Positions 1-9,581 of a DNA stretch of 51,409 nt are shown here, piece by piece (the first letter of the stretch is position 1; every line of letters starts with the position of its first letter). Origin of the DNA: Planctomyces sp. SH-PL62 (lineage in GTDB: Bacteria > Planctomycetota > Planctomycetia > Planctomycetales > Planctomycetaceae); assembly GCA_945905295.1 (NCBI GenBank), contig CAMDPX010000022.1:1-51409 (forward strand), written 5' to 3'. The notes below the pieces were generated by a model that saw nothing but the letters and a program-made list of their open reading frames with translations, was not told the origin of the DNA and searched no databases. A program made the translations under genes and the position numbers.

Positions 1-1
1 G

Positions 2-3000
2 GCCGAAGCGGTGCTCAAGGACGCTCTGGCCAAGAACCCGAAGTACAACGCCTACTACTTGCGACACTCGCTGGCGCTGGAAGTCTATCGCGACCGGATG
101 AAAGACGATGCCAAGTGCAAGGCGATGTGCCGCGAGTTCCTCGATCAAGTCCCTGGCAACGATGGGCACTCGTGGAACATTCTGTCGCACCTGTTGTTTC
201 AGGCGACGAATGACGCCGAGTTCCAGCAGGACGTGCAGCGATATCTAGCCGCTCGCAAACGCAATCTGCACATGGCCACCTTCGGCTCGTACTTGCAGTC
301 GTACATCGATCAGGCGAAGGCGAACAAAGATCTCAAAGACCGCGTGGCCTACGCTGTCGCGGAGCTGAAGAAGCAGAACGACGATCCGCTCGTCGCGTTG
401 TACATGAAGTGGCAGCACAACATTTATCACGGGCCGGACGCGCCGATTCGCGCGGCGTTGCGGCAGACACATCTCGCCGCGCTCCCAGAGCCGATGTGGG
501 AACAGCTCATGGCCGAGGAGGCTTATTACTTCCGTCATATTCCGCCGCAGGTCAAGAATCGTGAGGAGTCGGCGCGTACCTATTTGGAACTGACGAAGCG
601 GCTCCCCAAGAATCGGTATTACCTCGACGAGGCGCTAGGAGCGGTCAGCGACTACGGGCCGATCGACATCAGCAAACAGATCTTCGATTTGTTCGTCGCT
701 CAAGAGCCATTGCTGAACAGCTCGGATCATTGGCGGCGGCTGTTCATCATCGCCGACCAGCACAAGGATCAAAGCCTCGCCAAGCGAGCCCTCGAATACG
801 CTCAGAAATCGCAGACCAAGTTCGGCAAGGACAGTGGTTACGCTTCTGGCATCGGCGACGCATTGACTCGTCATCAATTGCTGGCGGAAGCGACCGCGTA
901 CTACCAGTTCGGCCGCACGCACGACCGCCAATCGAGCGAGTCTTCCGAGTGCGCGGCGCGGCTCTTCACAGCGCTGAAAACGCCCGATGAACGGATCGCG
1001 TTCGCCAACGAGATGCTGCAAACCAATACGCCGTACAACACGCGATACGCGCAGTGGGCGGCGATTGCCTACATGGAAAAGGGAGACATCGACAGCGTCG
1101 AACGAGTCACTCGTGACGCGCTGACGAAGCAACAAGAGAAGACCTTCCTGGCAGCGAACTGGGATGCGACCGCCTGGTACAACTTGGTGTATGGCGTGCG
1201 CGTCCAGCCGGACAAGACGAAGGAGTTGCCCCCCGCGCAGAAGCAGCGGATTTATGCGCTCGTCCGAGACGTGAATTTCGATTGGGGTTCCTCGCAGGCT
1301 CAGATTTATCACCTCGAAGGGCTGACGCCAGCCGAGCTCGCCCAAGTGCCCCCGACCAAGCGGTTGCTGATCATCGCTGACGCGACTCGCAAGCTCTACG
1401 CGGACGCCTATCGGTGGGACCAGATGATGGCCGTCGCGCAGCAGAAAGTCGCGGCCAAGGACTACATCAGCGGAGCAACTCTGCTGACCGGATTGCTGAC
1501 GAACATTCCGCAAGTCGATGAACCACGGAAGGCCGTGGCTCGCAATCTCGTCAGTCAGTGTTACACACGCATTGGCGCGGTCGGCCTGACGATTGACGAG
1601 AAATCGCCCATCGCGCCGCTGTTGCAAGCGGCCATGTATTTGCGGCTCGGTGACGAGCGGCTCGCCATCGAGTCGTACACCGCTAACAAGAAGCTGTTTG
1701 ATGACCATCGCGACGAAGTGCCGGTTGATCTGGTGATGTTTGTCTGCCAGAACCTGATGGCGGCTGGCGGCAACGACAACTTGGAGAAGGTCGAAGATAC
1801 GTTGCGCTCGTGGCTCATCAAGAATGAAATGAGCACGACCTATGACGTTCCAACGAAGGCTGGCGTGCAATTGCTGCTGGCGAAGAATTTCTTCACCGCC
1901 CAGCGTTACGACGTCGCGCGGTCAGAATACACGACGGTCATCAATCGATTCCCGAACACGCCGTACTCGACCGAGGCGGAGTTCGGAATCGGCGAGACGT
2001 TCATGGCTCAGAAGGTCTACGATCAGGCCGAAGCGGTCTTTGAAAAACTGGCGACTAGCCGTGAGGCGGACGTCGTCGTGCGTGCGGAATTCCTGCGCGG
2101 GGTGCTCGCGCATCGCCGTGGCGATCAGGATGAAGCACGGCTCATCTTCCGCAGCGTGCTCGATCGAGTGCCGAATATCGAACTTGCTAACCAGGCGTTG
2201 TTCAATCTGGCCGAGGTCTATGGCTCCGAAGAGCGATTCATGGATCAGCTCAATCTGCTGCGCACGGTCGGACGGCTGGGACGATCCAGCAAGCGGTTCC
2301 ACTCGCCGGGACAGGCGTTGTCCATCGTCGTTCAGGACAGCGACCTGGGCATCAGCCGAGGACACAACAAGATTCCGGTGATCGTCAGAACGATCCCCGG
2401 TGGCGACGAAGAAATCGTCTATCTGACCAGCGGCGGCGCGGGCAAAGGGTTGTTCCGCACCGATCTCGAAACCGCGCTCGGCTCGGTCAAGAAGCGAGAC
2501 AAGGTGCTGCAACTCACCGGCAAAGATCAGATCAAGTGCGATTACCCGGATGAGTTCAAGAAGGAGTTCAAGAGCGTCCCGCTCTCCGACGTCGAGATCA
2601 AGATCGCGTCGAACGCGCGGTTTGAAATCGCCAGCCAGAAGATCGTCGATGAAAAGGAAGAGACGTTCTCGCAGAAGCTGGCTCGTGAGGAGCAGGAGCA
2701 GGACAACGAACGCAATCGCCGAACGCAGGTTCGTCCGAAGAATCAGGTCAAGCCGGGCAATCAGGTCTTCCTCAAAGTGACCGATCCGGATCGCGACCTG
2801 ACCGACGAACCGGACACCGTCTTCGTCAAGCTGACCGCCGACAGCGGCGATCAAGTGCAGGTGGCGGTCAAAGAAACCGGCCCGCACACCGGCATCTTCG
2901 AGGGGATCGCTCAGACCGGCGAACTGCCGGCCGGGGCGCTGGCCAGCGATACGTCGATTGATCACAGCCCGCTCATGGCGATCGACAAGAAGAAGGAATC

Positions 3001-6000
3001 GTATTGGCTCAGCGAACCGGACGGAGCCGTGCCGAAGTTTCTGACCATTGACATGAAAGACCTCAACCCGGTCGATCGCGTAAAGATTTGGTCGCCGAAA
3101 CCGGACACGCAGATCCCGATTCGTGGTGAGTTGCTGGGGAGCAACGACGGTGAATTCTGGTTCCGCCTCGCGTCACACCCGGAACCTCTGAAGGCTGACA
3201 AACTGTTCGACGAATACGCCGCGATGCGTCGTCGCGTCTTTGCCGGCAACTTCACCGCTTACACGACGTGGGATCAGGTCAAGCAGCTTGCGAAGAGCAA
3301 CAAGCCCAGTGAAGAAGAAGACGTCGTCAACGGCCTGCTCTGGTCGCGAGCCGATGATGCGGAAGACTCGAAGAAGCCGTTCGGAGTGATTTGGTACGGC
3401 AAACTCGTGCAGCCGAAAGCCGGAGCGGCACGACTGCAAATTCAAGGTGTGACCACCGCGCTGGCAATTGACGGCGTGCTGGAAATGCCGCTTGGTCCGG
3501 GCAATCGCACGGTGGATGTGTGGCTCGACAAAGGATTGCACGACGTGACGATCTTCGCCGCCGTCAACCAAGCGACGCAGATCTCGCAGGCGATCTGGGC
3601 GCGAGCCGACATCAATCGGCAACAGGTCCAACTCGGCCCGTTTTTGAAGTCTGATTTTGATCTCGCCCTGGCCGCAACTCGCGAGGTCGTGCAGTCCACG
3701 AAGCCGCCCGCCACGGAGATTGTGCTTGGCATCGACACGATCAAGCTCACCAAGAAGACCGAGGCCTTTGGCGTTATCAAAGAACGGAACCCGGCACAGA
3801 TTGGTTCTTGGGTCGCACTGGAAGATTCAGCCGTGTGGGAATTCGATGGTGCTCAGCAAGGCGTTTACGACGTGTATCTGGAATGTGCTCACGGTGGCGG
3901 CGGCGGTTCGACCTTCGATCTCGAATGCGCCGGCGCGAAGCTCAAAGGGATTGTCCCGAACACCGGCAACTGGACCGTCGCGCAGCTCACGCGCTTTGGC
4001 ACGATCATCATCGACAAGCCGGGCAAGCAAACGTTGTCGATCAAGCCAACCGCCATTGCCGGCGGCGGCCTGATGGAACTGCGCTCCGCGAAGCTCGTCC
4101 CCGCGATCGACGCCCGCATTGTGCAAACTCCCGGTGCGTGGGAGTTCCGTTTCCCGTCGAACGATCTCCGTTACACGCGGTTCAAGATCAACGAGTATCT
4201 CGGCGACGCGATCGCCGTAAATCATGTCGAGATCGGCGGTCGAGGGATTGCGCACTCGAAGATCGAAGCCGGCAAAGCGGCGGATGACACCGAGCGACTT
4301 TACATCCCAACCGATTCGGATGTGCTTGAACTTTCCAACAACAACACCCTGGAGATCGCCGGCGGCGACGTTGTCTCGGCCGGCTACACCGACGAGTTCA
4401 CACAGAACGAGAACTCAAGCTCTGTGTTGCTCAGCGAGAAGCTGTTTGCCACGTACTTCAACGCGACGGTCGGAGCGATCAACTACGACTTCGTGCGGTT
4501 GGACAACGGCCAAATTCAGAACATCACGAAGACGGTCGTGCGGGCCGATCCCGGCGAACGCTTCGTCGTCGAGATCACCGACTATGACCTCGACACAACC
4601 ATCGGGCAGGACACGCTGGAATTCGAGGTCTCCGTCAATGACGGCGAGCCAATCAAGTTGTCGGCCGTCGAACGCGAGCTGACTTTCAGCGGTACGTTTA
4701 CGAAAGAAATCGACACCGTCCTGGCTGGCTCGTCCGCCGCCGAGGCGGACAACACCGATGGCAAGCTGAAGGTCAAACCGGGGGACCGCATTGTCATCCG
4801 GTATCTCGACGCGCAGAACACGTTCCCCGGTCACTCGGTCAAACGGGAATCGGTCGTGTATGTCAACAAGCCGACCACCGCGCAGATTCGGATCGTCGAG
4901 ACGCGCGTCGTTCCCGGCAACCCGAAGCAAAACACCGCCCCGCAGGCTGTGTATCTCAAAGAAGCGGACGCGAAAGATCGCAAGGACGCCGCGCACGTCG
5001 CCTTCGAAGCTCCACTGACCATCGAGGTCATCGACCCGGACATGGCCAAGGACAGCAAGTCTGAAGTACTCGTCACGCTGACCACGACCGACGGAGCGAA
5101 GATCGAAGCTCGCTGCGTCATCAGCGGAGAGCACGCTCACTTCGGCAATTTTCAGACGGTCGATGCGGAACGCTGGGCACTCGAAGAAGGCCGCTTCCTC
5201 GGTCAGGTGGTTCTCCAACTCGGCAGCAAAGCCAGTGCGGATGTGATCCCGCTCACGTCCGAAATGCCTCGCAACTTGATCGGCGGCGGCAAACTGGAAG
5301 ATTCTCAAACCAACTCGGGCAAAGACCGCAGCTTGGTCACGCGCGTTTTGAATCTCACGGGCAAAGACAAAATCATCGCGACCTACGCCGACGAACGACG
5401 TCCCGACGCGAAGCCGCGTACCACTGCCGCTGCGGCCGTGCCAAGCGGTGCTGGCGCAACGCCCGCAACGAACGGTGCGACCAAGACGGCTGCTGCGACT
5501 CCGACGACAAAGCCGGCGATGACCAAAACGGACACCACGAAGTCCGCGACCGGAACAACGAAGACGGGAACCGGCACCGCCAAAACAACAGCTCCGGCTC
5601 AGCCCGTCGCGCCGCCGAAGCCGGAGATTCCGACTGTCACCGCACAGGCTCGCTTGATCAGCAACGGCGTCCTGGGCGTGGTCGATCGCGATTACGACAA
5701 CGCGATCACCCAACTTCACGTCGGCGAGAAGCTGTATCTGCAAGTCACCGACGCCGATCAAGACTCCTCCGACGAACGCGATCGAGTCGCCGTCGAGATC
5801 ACCACCGAGTTCGGCGAGAAGGAAACAGTCCAACTGGAAGAGACGCTGGCTCACAGCGGAGTCTTTACCGGCTCGCTGCAATTGAAGGCGAACGACAAGC
5901 CGACCCCCGGCAACTTGAACGCCGATGTGCCGGTCATCGAGTGCTACTTCGGCGACACGCTGAAAGTGAAGTACGTCGATCCCGCCGCCAGCACCGAAAG

Positions 6001-6886
6001 CGGCAAGCTGGAATCGGAGAAGACGATCCCGATCGTGATCGGCACCGATGGACTCGTCGCCGCGTTCTCGAAGGCGTTCAACGACGAGCGGCTCGCAGTC
6101 GAAACCAAGTTCCATATCGCCGAGAGCTTCTTCGAGTTGTTCAAGTCTCACAAAGCACTTGCTCGCAAGGACGAGGAATTGGTCGACCTAGAAGCCGGCC
6201 GCCGCATCCTGCAAGAAGTGATGGAAGACTACCCCGATCCGAAGTACGTCCCGCGCATTCAATACTTGCTGGGCCAGTTCGCTCAGGAATTGGGACAGTG
6301 GGACGACGCGGTCGATGCCTACGAGCAGATCATCAACCACTACGCCGACCACTTGCTGGCCCCGGATGCGCAGTACAAGCTGGCTCAGTGCTACGAAGAG
6401 AAAGGTGACTTCGACGCCGCGCTGGAAGCTTACGTCACGCTCGCCGCGACGTACCCCAAGAGCCCGCTGATCTCCAGTGTGATGATCCGCATCAGCGATC
6501 ACTTCTACAAAGCCGAGGAATACACCATCGCGGCGCAAGTCGGCGAGAAGTTCATCGAGAAGTTTGAAGGCCACCAACACGCTCCGAAGATGGCGTTCCG
6601 CATCGGCCAGTGCTTCTACAAAGCGAAGAAGTACACCGACGCCGGCAAGTCATTCGACCGCTTCGGCAAGGCATTCCCAGACGACGCACTCGCTCCGGAC
6701 GCCTTGTTCTGGTCCGGTGAGAGCTACCGCATGGGTGGTGCAACTTCAGAAGCGTTCCGGCGCTACAACAATTGCCGTTGGAATCACCCGTCGAGCGAAG
6801 CCGCGAAATTCGCTCGTGGCCGATTGGCGCTACCGGAAATGTTGCAGCAGTTCGAATCGGAGGCGAACGCCATTGAGAACCAGTAA
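2..6886 (+). CDS. Giant TPR / beta-sandwich envelope protein (5' end outside window)
   Basis: The reading frame is open from the window edge, so the true start lies upstream; a GTG at 11 is only the first possible start here. About 2290 residues are visible. Residues ~1-770 form a helical TPR-type solenoid. Beta-rich modules follow with a recurring pattern (V-x-D-x-D ... D-x-V-x-V ... E-T-x-x-H-x-G-x-F) near 914, 1514, 1667 and 1905. A discoidin-like segment lies near 978-1060, and PA14/CBM-like segments near 1128 and 1267. A Thr/Ala/Lys-rich linker spans ~1797-1870. The last ~240 residues are TPRs resembling CpoB/YbgF, the periplasmic partner of TolQ-TolR. With exbB/exbD-like genes downstream, an envelope scaffold or sensor role is inferred. 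No enzymatic motif was seen. Confidence 0.85.
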   Translation, partial: AEAVLKDALAKNPKYNAYYLRHSLALEVYRDRMKDDAKCKAMCREFLDQVPGNDGHSWNILSHLLFQATNDAEFQQDVQRYLAARKRNLHMATFGSYLQSYIDQAKANKDLKDRVAYAVAELKKQNDDPLVALYMKWQHNIYHGPDAPIRAALRQTHLAALPEPMWEQLMAEEAYYFRHIPPQVKNREESARTYLELTKRLPKNRYYLDEALGAVSDYGPIDISKQIFDLFVAQEPLLNSSDHWRRLFIIADQHKDQSLAKRALEYAQKSQTKFGKDSGYASGIGDALTRHQLLAEATAYYQFGRTHDRQSSESSECAARLFTALKTPDERIAFANEMLQTNTPYNTRYAQWAAIAYMEKGDIDSVERVTRDALTKQQEKTFLAANWDATAWYNLVYGVRVQPDKTKELPPAQKQRIYALVRDVNFDWGSSQAQIYHLEGLTPAELAQVPPTKRLLIIADATRKLYADAYRWDQMMAVAQQKVAAKDYISGATLLTGLLTNIPQVDEPRKAVARNLVSQCYTRIGAVGLTIDEKSPIAPLLQAAMYLRLGDERLAIESYTANKKLFDDHRDEVPVDLVMFVCQNLMAAGGNDNLEKVEDTLRSWLIKNEMSTTYDVPTKAGVQLLLAKNFFTAQRYDVARSEYTTVINRFPNTPYSTEAEFGIGETFMAQKVYDQAEAVFEKLATSREADVVVRAEFLRGVLAHRRGDQDEARLIFRSVLDRVPNIELANQALFNLAEVYGSEERFMDQLNLLRTVGRLGRSSKRFHSPGQALSIVVQDSDLGISRGHNKIPVIVRTIPGGDEEIVYLTSGGAGKGLFRTDLETALGSVKKRDKVLQLTGKDQIKCDYPDEFKKEFKSVPLSDVEIKIASNARFEIASQKIVDEKEETFSQKLAREEQEQDNERNRRTQVRPKNQVKPGNQVFLKVTDPDRDLTDEPDTVFVKLTADSGDQVQVAVKETGPHTGIFEGIAQTGELPAGALASDTSIDHSPLMAIDKKKESYWLSEPDGAVPKFLTIDMKDLNPVDRVKIWSPKPDTQIPIRGELLGSNDGEFWFRLASHPEPLKADKLFDEYAAMRRRVFAGNFTAYTTWDQVKQLAKSNKPSEEEDVVNGLLWSRADDAEDSKKPFGVIWYGKLVQPKAGAARLQIQGVTTALAIDGVLEMPLGPGNRTVDVWLDKGLHDVTIFAAVNQATQISQAIWARADINRQQVQLGPFLKSDFDLALAATREVVQSTKPPATEIVLGIDTIKLTKKTEAFGVIKERNPAQIGSWVALEDSAVWEFDGAQQGVYDVYLECAHGGGGGSTFDLECAGAKLKGIVPNTGNWTVAQLTRFGTIIIDKPGKQTLSIKPTAIAGGGLMELRSAKLVPAIDARIVQTPGAWEFRFPSNDLRYTRFKINEYLGDAIAVNHVEIGGRGIAHSKIEAGKAADDTERLYIPTDSDVLELSNNNTLEIAGGDVVSAGYTDEFTQNENSSSVLLSEKLFATYFNATVGAINYDFVRLDNGQIQNITKTVVRADPGERFVVEITDYDLDTTIGQDTLEFEVSVNDGEPIKLSAVERELTFSGTFTKEIDTVLAGSSAAEADNTDGKLKVKPGDRIVIRYLDAQNTFPGHSVKRESVVYVNKPTTAQIRIVETRVVPGNPKQNTAPQAVYLKEADAKDRKDAAHVAFEAPLTIEVIDPDMAKDSKSEVLVTLTTTDGAKIEARCVISGEHAHFGNFQTVDAERWALEEGRFLGQVVLQLGSKASADVIPLTSEMPRNLIGGGKLEDSQTNSGKDRSLVTRVLNLTGKDKIIATYADERRPDAKPRTTAAAAVPSGAGATPATNGATKTAAATPTTKPAMTKTDTTKSATGTTKTGTGTAKTTAPAQPVAPPKPEIPTVTAQARLISNGVLGVVDRDYDNAITQLHVGEKLYLQVTDADQDSSDERDRVAVEITTEFGEKETVQLEETLAHSGVFTGSLQLKANDKPTPGNLNADVPVIECYFGDTLKVKYVDPAASTESGKLESEKTIPIVIGTDGLVAAFSKAFNDERLAVETKFHIAESFFELFKSHKALARKDEELVDLEAGRRILQEVMEDYPDPKYVPRIQYLLGQFAQELGQWDDAVDAYEQIINHYADHLLAPDAQYKLAQCYEEKGDFDAALEAYVTLAATYPKSPLISSVMIRISDHFYKAEEYTIAAQVGEKFIEKFEGHQHAPKMAFRIGQCFYKAKKYTDAGKSFDRFGKAFPDDALAPDALFWSGESYRMGGATSEAFRRYNNCRWNHPSSEAAKFARGRLALPEMLQQFESEANAIENQ

Positions 6887-6912
6887 TGAAAGTGATTGAA
6901 AAGGGAATCGAC

Positions 6913-7101
6913 ATGTCCGCAGTCAAAGAGATCGTTGAGGAAATCTTGGAACAACTCCCTGACAACACGACTTTGGAAGAAGTTCAATATCGCCTTTTTA
7001 TCCGGCAGAAGATCGAACAAGGATTGGCTGACGTCGATGCTGGCAATGTCGTTTCTCACGAGGAAGCCAAGCAGCGGATGCAGAAATGGCTTTCTCAATA
7101 G
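6913..7101 (+). CDS. Putative antitoxin of a RelE/ParE-type pair
   Basis: A 62-residue acidic helical protein (MSAVKEIVEEILEQLP...). I prefer ATG 6913 because AAGGGA at 6901-6906 is a well-placed ribosome-binding site; an in-frame ATG at 6886 overlaps the stop of the giant TPR gene and would add nine residues. The C-terminal segment (VVSHEEAKQRMQKWLSQ) resembles the toxin-wrapping tail of short RelB-like antitoxins ('sHEEvk..l.kW'). It overlaps the next gene, a RelE/ParE-fold protein, by 16 nt, the usual antitoxin-first type II arrangement. The family call rests on this context and the tail motif. It would act in the cytoplasm by neutralising the toxin and probably repressing its own promoter. 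Confidence 0.7.
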   Translation: MSAVKEIVEEILEQLPDNTTLEEVQYRLFIRQKIEQGLADVDAGNVVSHEEAKQRMQKWLSQ

Positions 7102-7394
7102 TTTGGACTAACCATTCGCTGAGCGATCTCGACCAGATCGCGAACTACATCGCCAGCGGATCCAACGCGTATGCCAGCGGCTTCGTGCGTCAGATCATGG
7201 CGAGAGCGGACTCGTTGGAATTGTTTCCAATGGCCGGAGCGATTGTCCCGGAAATCGATCGTGACGACATCCGCGAAACCTTCGTCAAAAAATACCGACT
7301 GATTTTTCAAGTCGATCAGAATGAAGTTCGTATCCTGGCGGTGATTCACGGAGCCCGTGAATTACCAACCACGATTGTTGACCGCGCCTCATAA
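7086..7394 (+). CDS. RelE/ParE-family toxin
   Basis: 102 residues with the RelE/ParE superfamily layout: an N-terminal strand (FSIVWTNHSLSDLDQIANYI), two helices, then the central 'P.aG..vpe' turn (LFPMAGAIVPEI), and a C-terminal sheet ending in YRLIFQVD and VRILAVIHGAREL. The HGAR end is typical of ParE/RelE plasmid-stabilisation proteins. Family members inhibit gyrase (ParE) or cleave ribosome-bound mRNA (RelE); sequence alone does not decide which. The gene overlaps its putative antitoxin by 16 nt and is probably translationally coupled to it. It lies inside an operon-like run between the giant TPR gene and exbB, so it may stabilise that segment. Confidence 0.85.
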   Translation: MAFSIVWTNHSLSDLDQIANYIASGSNAYASGFVRQIMARADSLELFPMAGAIVPEIDRDDIRETFVKKYRLIFQVDQNEVRILAVIHGARELPTTIVDRAS

Positions 7395-7406
7395 CCTGCC
7401 GAAATT

Positions 7407-7430
7407 AAGTCGGTCAGACTTGACTGACTT
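7407..7430 (+). other. Small inverted repeat between toxin gene and exbB
   Basis: AAGTCGGTCA and TGACTGACTT form a 10-bp stem with one mismatch around a 4-nt loop, 13 nt after the toxin stop. No T-run follows, so an intrinsic terminator is doubtful; an operator or mRNA-processing hairpin is equally possible. Confidence 0.3.
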
Positions 7431-7466
7431 CCATCCTTCGAAATCGCCCACCAAGACTCATCTACC

Positions 7467-8456
7467 ATGACACACCTGATCCTCGCCCTCGCGTTGTTGA
7501 CTCAAGACCCGCTGGACACACTCGATGCCAAGCAGGGCATCAAGAAGGCTGCGCCACCCGCTGCGGCGGCTCCAGCGCAGCCAACTCCGCCGGATGCCAA
7601 GAGCGCGAAGCCCAGCATCCCGGGCTTTTCCGATGCGGCCGGCCAGCCGGCTCCGGAAGTTGCGCCGCCCGCTGGAGCCAAATCGGAAGAGAAGCCGGCC
7701 GAGGAATCGGTTACCGATTCCGGAATCGGTTTCGGAGACTGGGTCGACAAGATGATGCACACCGGTGCGATGGGCTTGATGATCCGCGGTGGGATCTTCA
7801 TGTGGCCGATTCTCGCCTGCGGAATTCTGATGACGGGGGTCATCATCGAGCGGTATCGCACTTTGAAAATGCTGACGACCGATGCCAGCGGACTTCGGCA
7901 ACAAGTGACCGAATTACTGCACGACGACAATGTTGAAGACGCGCTCGCGAGATGTGACGCCGAGCAAGGACCGGTGGCAGCAATCCTCTCCGCGGGACTG
8001 CGGAAGTTCGTTGTGCTGAGACGACTTGGTTACGACTCCGGCAAGGTTGAGGAGCAGGTCATTAAGGCGATGGACGACTATGGAGTCCACATTGTCGCGG
8101 CGCTCGAAAAGCATCTGTCGATTTTGGCAACCGTGTCGAGCGTGGCACCGATGCTCGGCTTCCTGGGAACGGTCAGCGGCATGGTCAACGGCTTCGATCA
8201 CATCGTGGCGACGCTCGGCGAGCAGAACATCGTGAAGGCCGCGGCCGACGGTATCGCCGAAGCGTTGCTGACGACTGCCCTCGGTCTGATCGTCGGCATT
8301 CCCGCGTTCACGGCTTACAACTATTTCACGGGGGTCATCAACCAATTCGTGCTGGATGTGGAAGAGACCGCGACCGAGTTGATTGAGACGGTGACATTGC
8401 AATTGGCCATTGAAAAGCGTGAAGCCGAAACCGAGGCGGAAGCTGCCAATGCTTAA
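7467..8456 (+). CDS. exbB-like: MotA/TolQ/ExbB-family proton channel
   Basis: 329 residues. The N-terminus is a hydrophobic stretch followed by a Pro/Ala-rich linker (to ~residue 75), longer than in classical ExbB. One membrane segment lies near 105-130 (IFMWPILACGILMTGVI), then a cytoplasmic helical domain, then two segments near 215-240 (VAPMLGFLGTVSGMV) and 265-290 (IAEALLTTALGLIVG). These two carry the conserved LGTVxGM and ALxTTxxGL motifs of the TolQ/ExbB core. The family forms a pentameric inner-membrane channel that, with ExbD/TolR, turns proton motive force into work on the envelope. Two ExbD-like genes follow. Whether the partner is a TonB-like, Tol-like or planctomycete-specific device is not clear. 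Confidence 0.93.
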   Translation: MTHLILALALLTQDPLDTLDAKQGIKKAAPPAAAAPAQPTPPDAKSAKPSIPGFSDAAGQPAPEVAPPAGAKSEEKPAEESVTDSGIGFGDWVDKMMHTGAMGLMIRGGIFMWPILACGILMTGVIIERYRTLKMLTTDASGLRQQVTELLHDDNVEDALARCDAEQGPVAAILSAGLRKFVVLRRLGYDSGKVEEQVIKAMDDYGVHIVAALEKHLSILATVSSVAPMLGFLGTVSGMVNGFDHIVATLGEQNIVKAAADGIAEALLTTALGLIVGIPAFTAYNYFTGVINQFVLDVEETATELIETVTLQLAIEKREAETEAEAANA

Positions 8457-8467
8457 TCCCAGCCATT

Positions 8468-8538
8468 CGTACCGCGACCGTCAGGGAGCGGGCGAGTGCG
8501 AGTGTTCCAGCAGACCGCTCCCTAACGGCCGCGGTACG
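8468..8538. repeat. Palindromic element R1 between exbB and exbD
   Basis: Two 24-nt arms (8468-8491 and 8515-8538) are inverted copies with a few mismatches (CGTACCGCGACCGTCAGGGA and the complement of CGTACCGCGGCCGTTAGGGA). It fills most of the 102-nt gap between the channel gene and the first exbD-like gene. Its head is GTAC, not the GTAG of several other families. No T-run follows. It could act as an intercistronic mRNA stabiliser or attenuator. Confidence 0.8.
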
Positions 8539-8558
8539 GTTCCGAAGAGTGATCCAAG

Positions 8559-8990
8559 ATGAAATTCCGCCGTTCCACCAAATTGCTTGTCGACGTGCCG
8601 GCTGTGGCCAGCGGGGACATCGCGTTTAATTTGATCGTGTTCTTTCTTGTGTGTGCCTCGACACAGCCCGACACCGGGCGATCGCAGATTCTTCCGAAGA
8701 GCGAACAGACTCAACAGCAGCAGGAACCGCAGGACGAACATCTGACCGTCGACATCAAACGGACAGCCATCCTCATTAATGGCGATCCGGTGAAGATGAC
8801 GGAAATCAAAGCTCGCGTGAAAGCCAAGCTGGCGGGCAAGTCACGTCCCGAAGACCGCGTCGTGATCGTGAAGAGCGCCGATGATGTGCCGTATCACGCT
8901 TGGATCGAAGTGACTTCGCAGATCGAAGACGCGGGCGGCATCATTACTCTGCAACTTGAGGAAGAGCGCACGGTCGACGTGCCACAATAA
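8559..8990 (+). CDS. exbD-like: ExbD/TolR-family protein (first copy)
   Basis: 143 residues with ExbD/TolR architecture: a short basic N-terminus (MKFRRSTKLLVDVP), one membrane helix (residues ~18-40, AFNLIVFFLVCAST), and a periplasmic domain ending in an ExbD-type fold (VVIVKSADDVPYHAWIEVTS...). The usual proton-relay Asp lies just before or within the helix (D in SGDIAFNLIVFF). The family couples proton flow through ExbB to movement of a periplasmic partner. It sits between the channel gene and a second exbD-like gene, separated from both by palindromic elements. ATG 8559 gives the full helix and is the only sensible start. Confidence 0.9.
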   Translation: MKFRRSTKLLVDVPAVASGDIAFNLIVFFLVCASTQPDTGRSQILPKSEQTQQQQEPQDEHLTVDIKRTAILINGDPVKMTEIKARVKAKLAGKSRPEDRVVIVKSADDVPYHAWIEVTSQIEDAGGIITLQLEEERTVDVPQ

Positions 8991-9001
8991 ATTGAAACAA
9001 A

Positions 9002-9114
9002 CCCCACCGGGCTTGTCCCGGTGGCTCGCGGGCTTTTGCACGACGACTCGAATCGATGACTTTCACGAGTCGTGCAAATGCCGGAAAACCACCGGGGCAA
9101 GCCCAGTGGGGTGG
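9002..9114. repeat. Palindromic element R2, copy 1
   Basis: The left hairpin at 9004-9024 is CCACCGGG-CTTGT-CCCGGTGG, a perfect 8-bp stem. The right hairpin at 9089-9109 is its inverted counterpart (loop seen as CAAGC/GCTTG), and a third inverted pair (TGCACGAC.../...GTCGTGCA) lies between. The element ends 10 nt before the next exbD-like start. A second copy at 51119-51222 keeps the CTTGT loop while the stem bases have changed on both sides. Confidence 0.85.
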
Positions 9115-9124
9115 AAGTTGATCG

Positions 9125-9532
9125 ATGAAGATGAAACGCGGAAAACCGAAGGTCGATATCCCCAGCGTGGCGATGGGGGATATCGCTTTCAATTTGCTGA
9201 TCTTTTTCGTGATCCTGGCTCAGTCGCAGGATGACAGCCACATTCAGTGGACTCCGGCCAAGGCGGACAATCTGAAAGGGGCCGGTTACACGCGAGTCAC
9301 CGTCACGATCGACAAGGATCAGAAGGTCTATCTCAACGGACAGGAGCTGTCCGAAGGTCAGCTCGCCTCAAGAATCGAAAGCAACTTAGGGGACGCTCCG
9401 GCTGGTCAGCGAAAGGTGATGCTGAAGGCTCACAGCGAATGTACGGCGGCGAAGTTTGAGCCGGTGATCGAAGCCATCAGTCAGGCCGGGGGCGAGTTGG
9501 TCCATATTTTGGAAGACAAGAAGAACCAGTAA
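9125..9532 (+). CDS. exbD-like: ExbD/TolR-family protein (second copy)
   Basis: 135 residues. A basic start (MKMKRGKPKVDIP) precedes one membrane helix (residues ~20-40, DIAFNLLIFFVILAQ) with the Asp that ExbD/TolR uses for proton relay. A periplasmic domain follows (VTVTIDKDQKVYLNGQELS...VMLKAHSECTAAKFEPVIEA). It is a diverged paralogue of the upstream gene. Paired ExbD proteins behind one ExbB-like channel are common in planctomycetes and may form a heterodimer. The start follows directly on palindromic element R2, whose right edge borders the GGAAG ribosome-binding site at 9113-9117. Confidence 0.9.
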   Translation: MKMKRGKPKVDIPSVAMGDIAFNLLIFFVILAQSQDDSHIQWTPAKADNLKGAGYTRVTVTIDKDQKVYLNGQELSEGQLASRIESNLGDAPAGQRKVMLKAHSECTAAKFEPVIEAISQAGGELVHILEDKKNQ

Positions 9533-9581
9533 CCGTTCATCATCGACCGCCGCAGGGCGAAACACAGAACCGAGGTGCGTT

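Noticed and set aside
4415-6151. Minus-strand open frame of 578 codons
   Set aside because: Antisense shadow of the giant TPR gene: low-complexity Asp/Arg/Leu sequence and no recognisable family.
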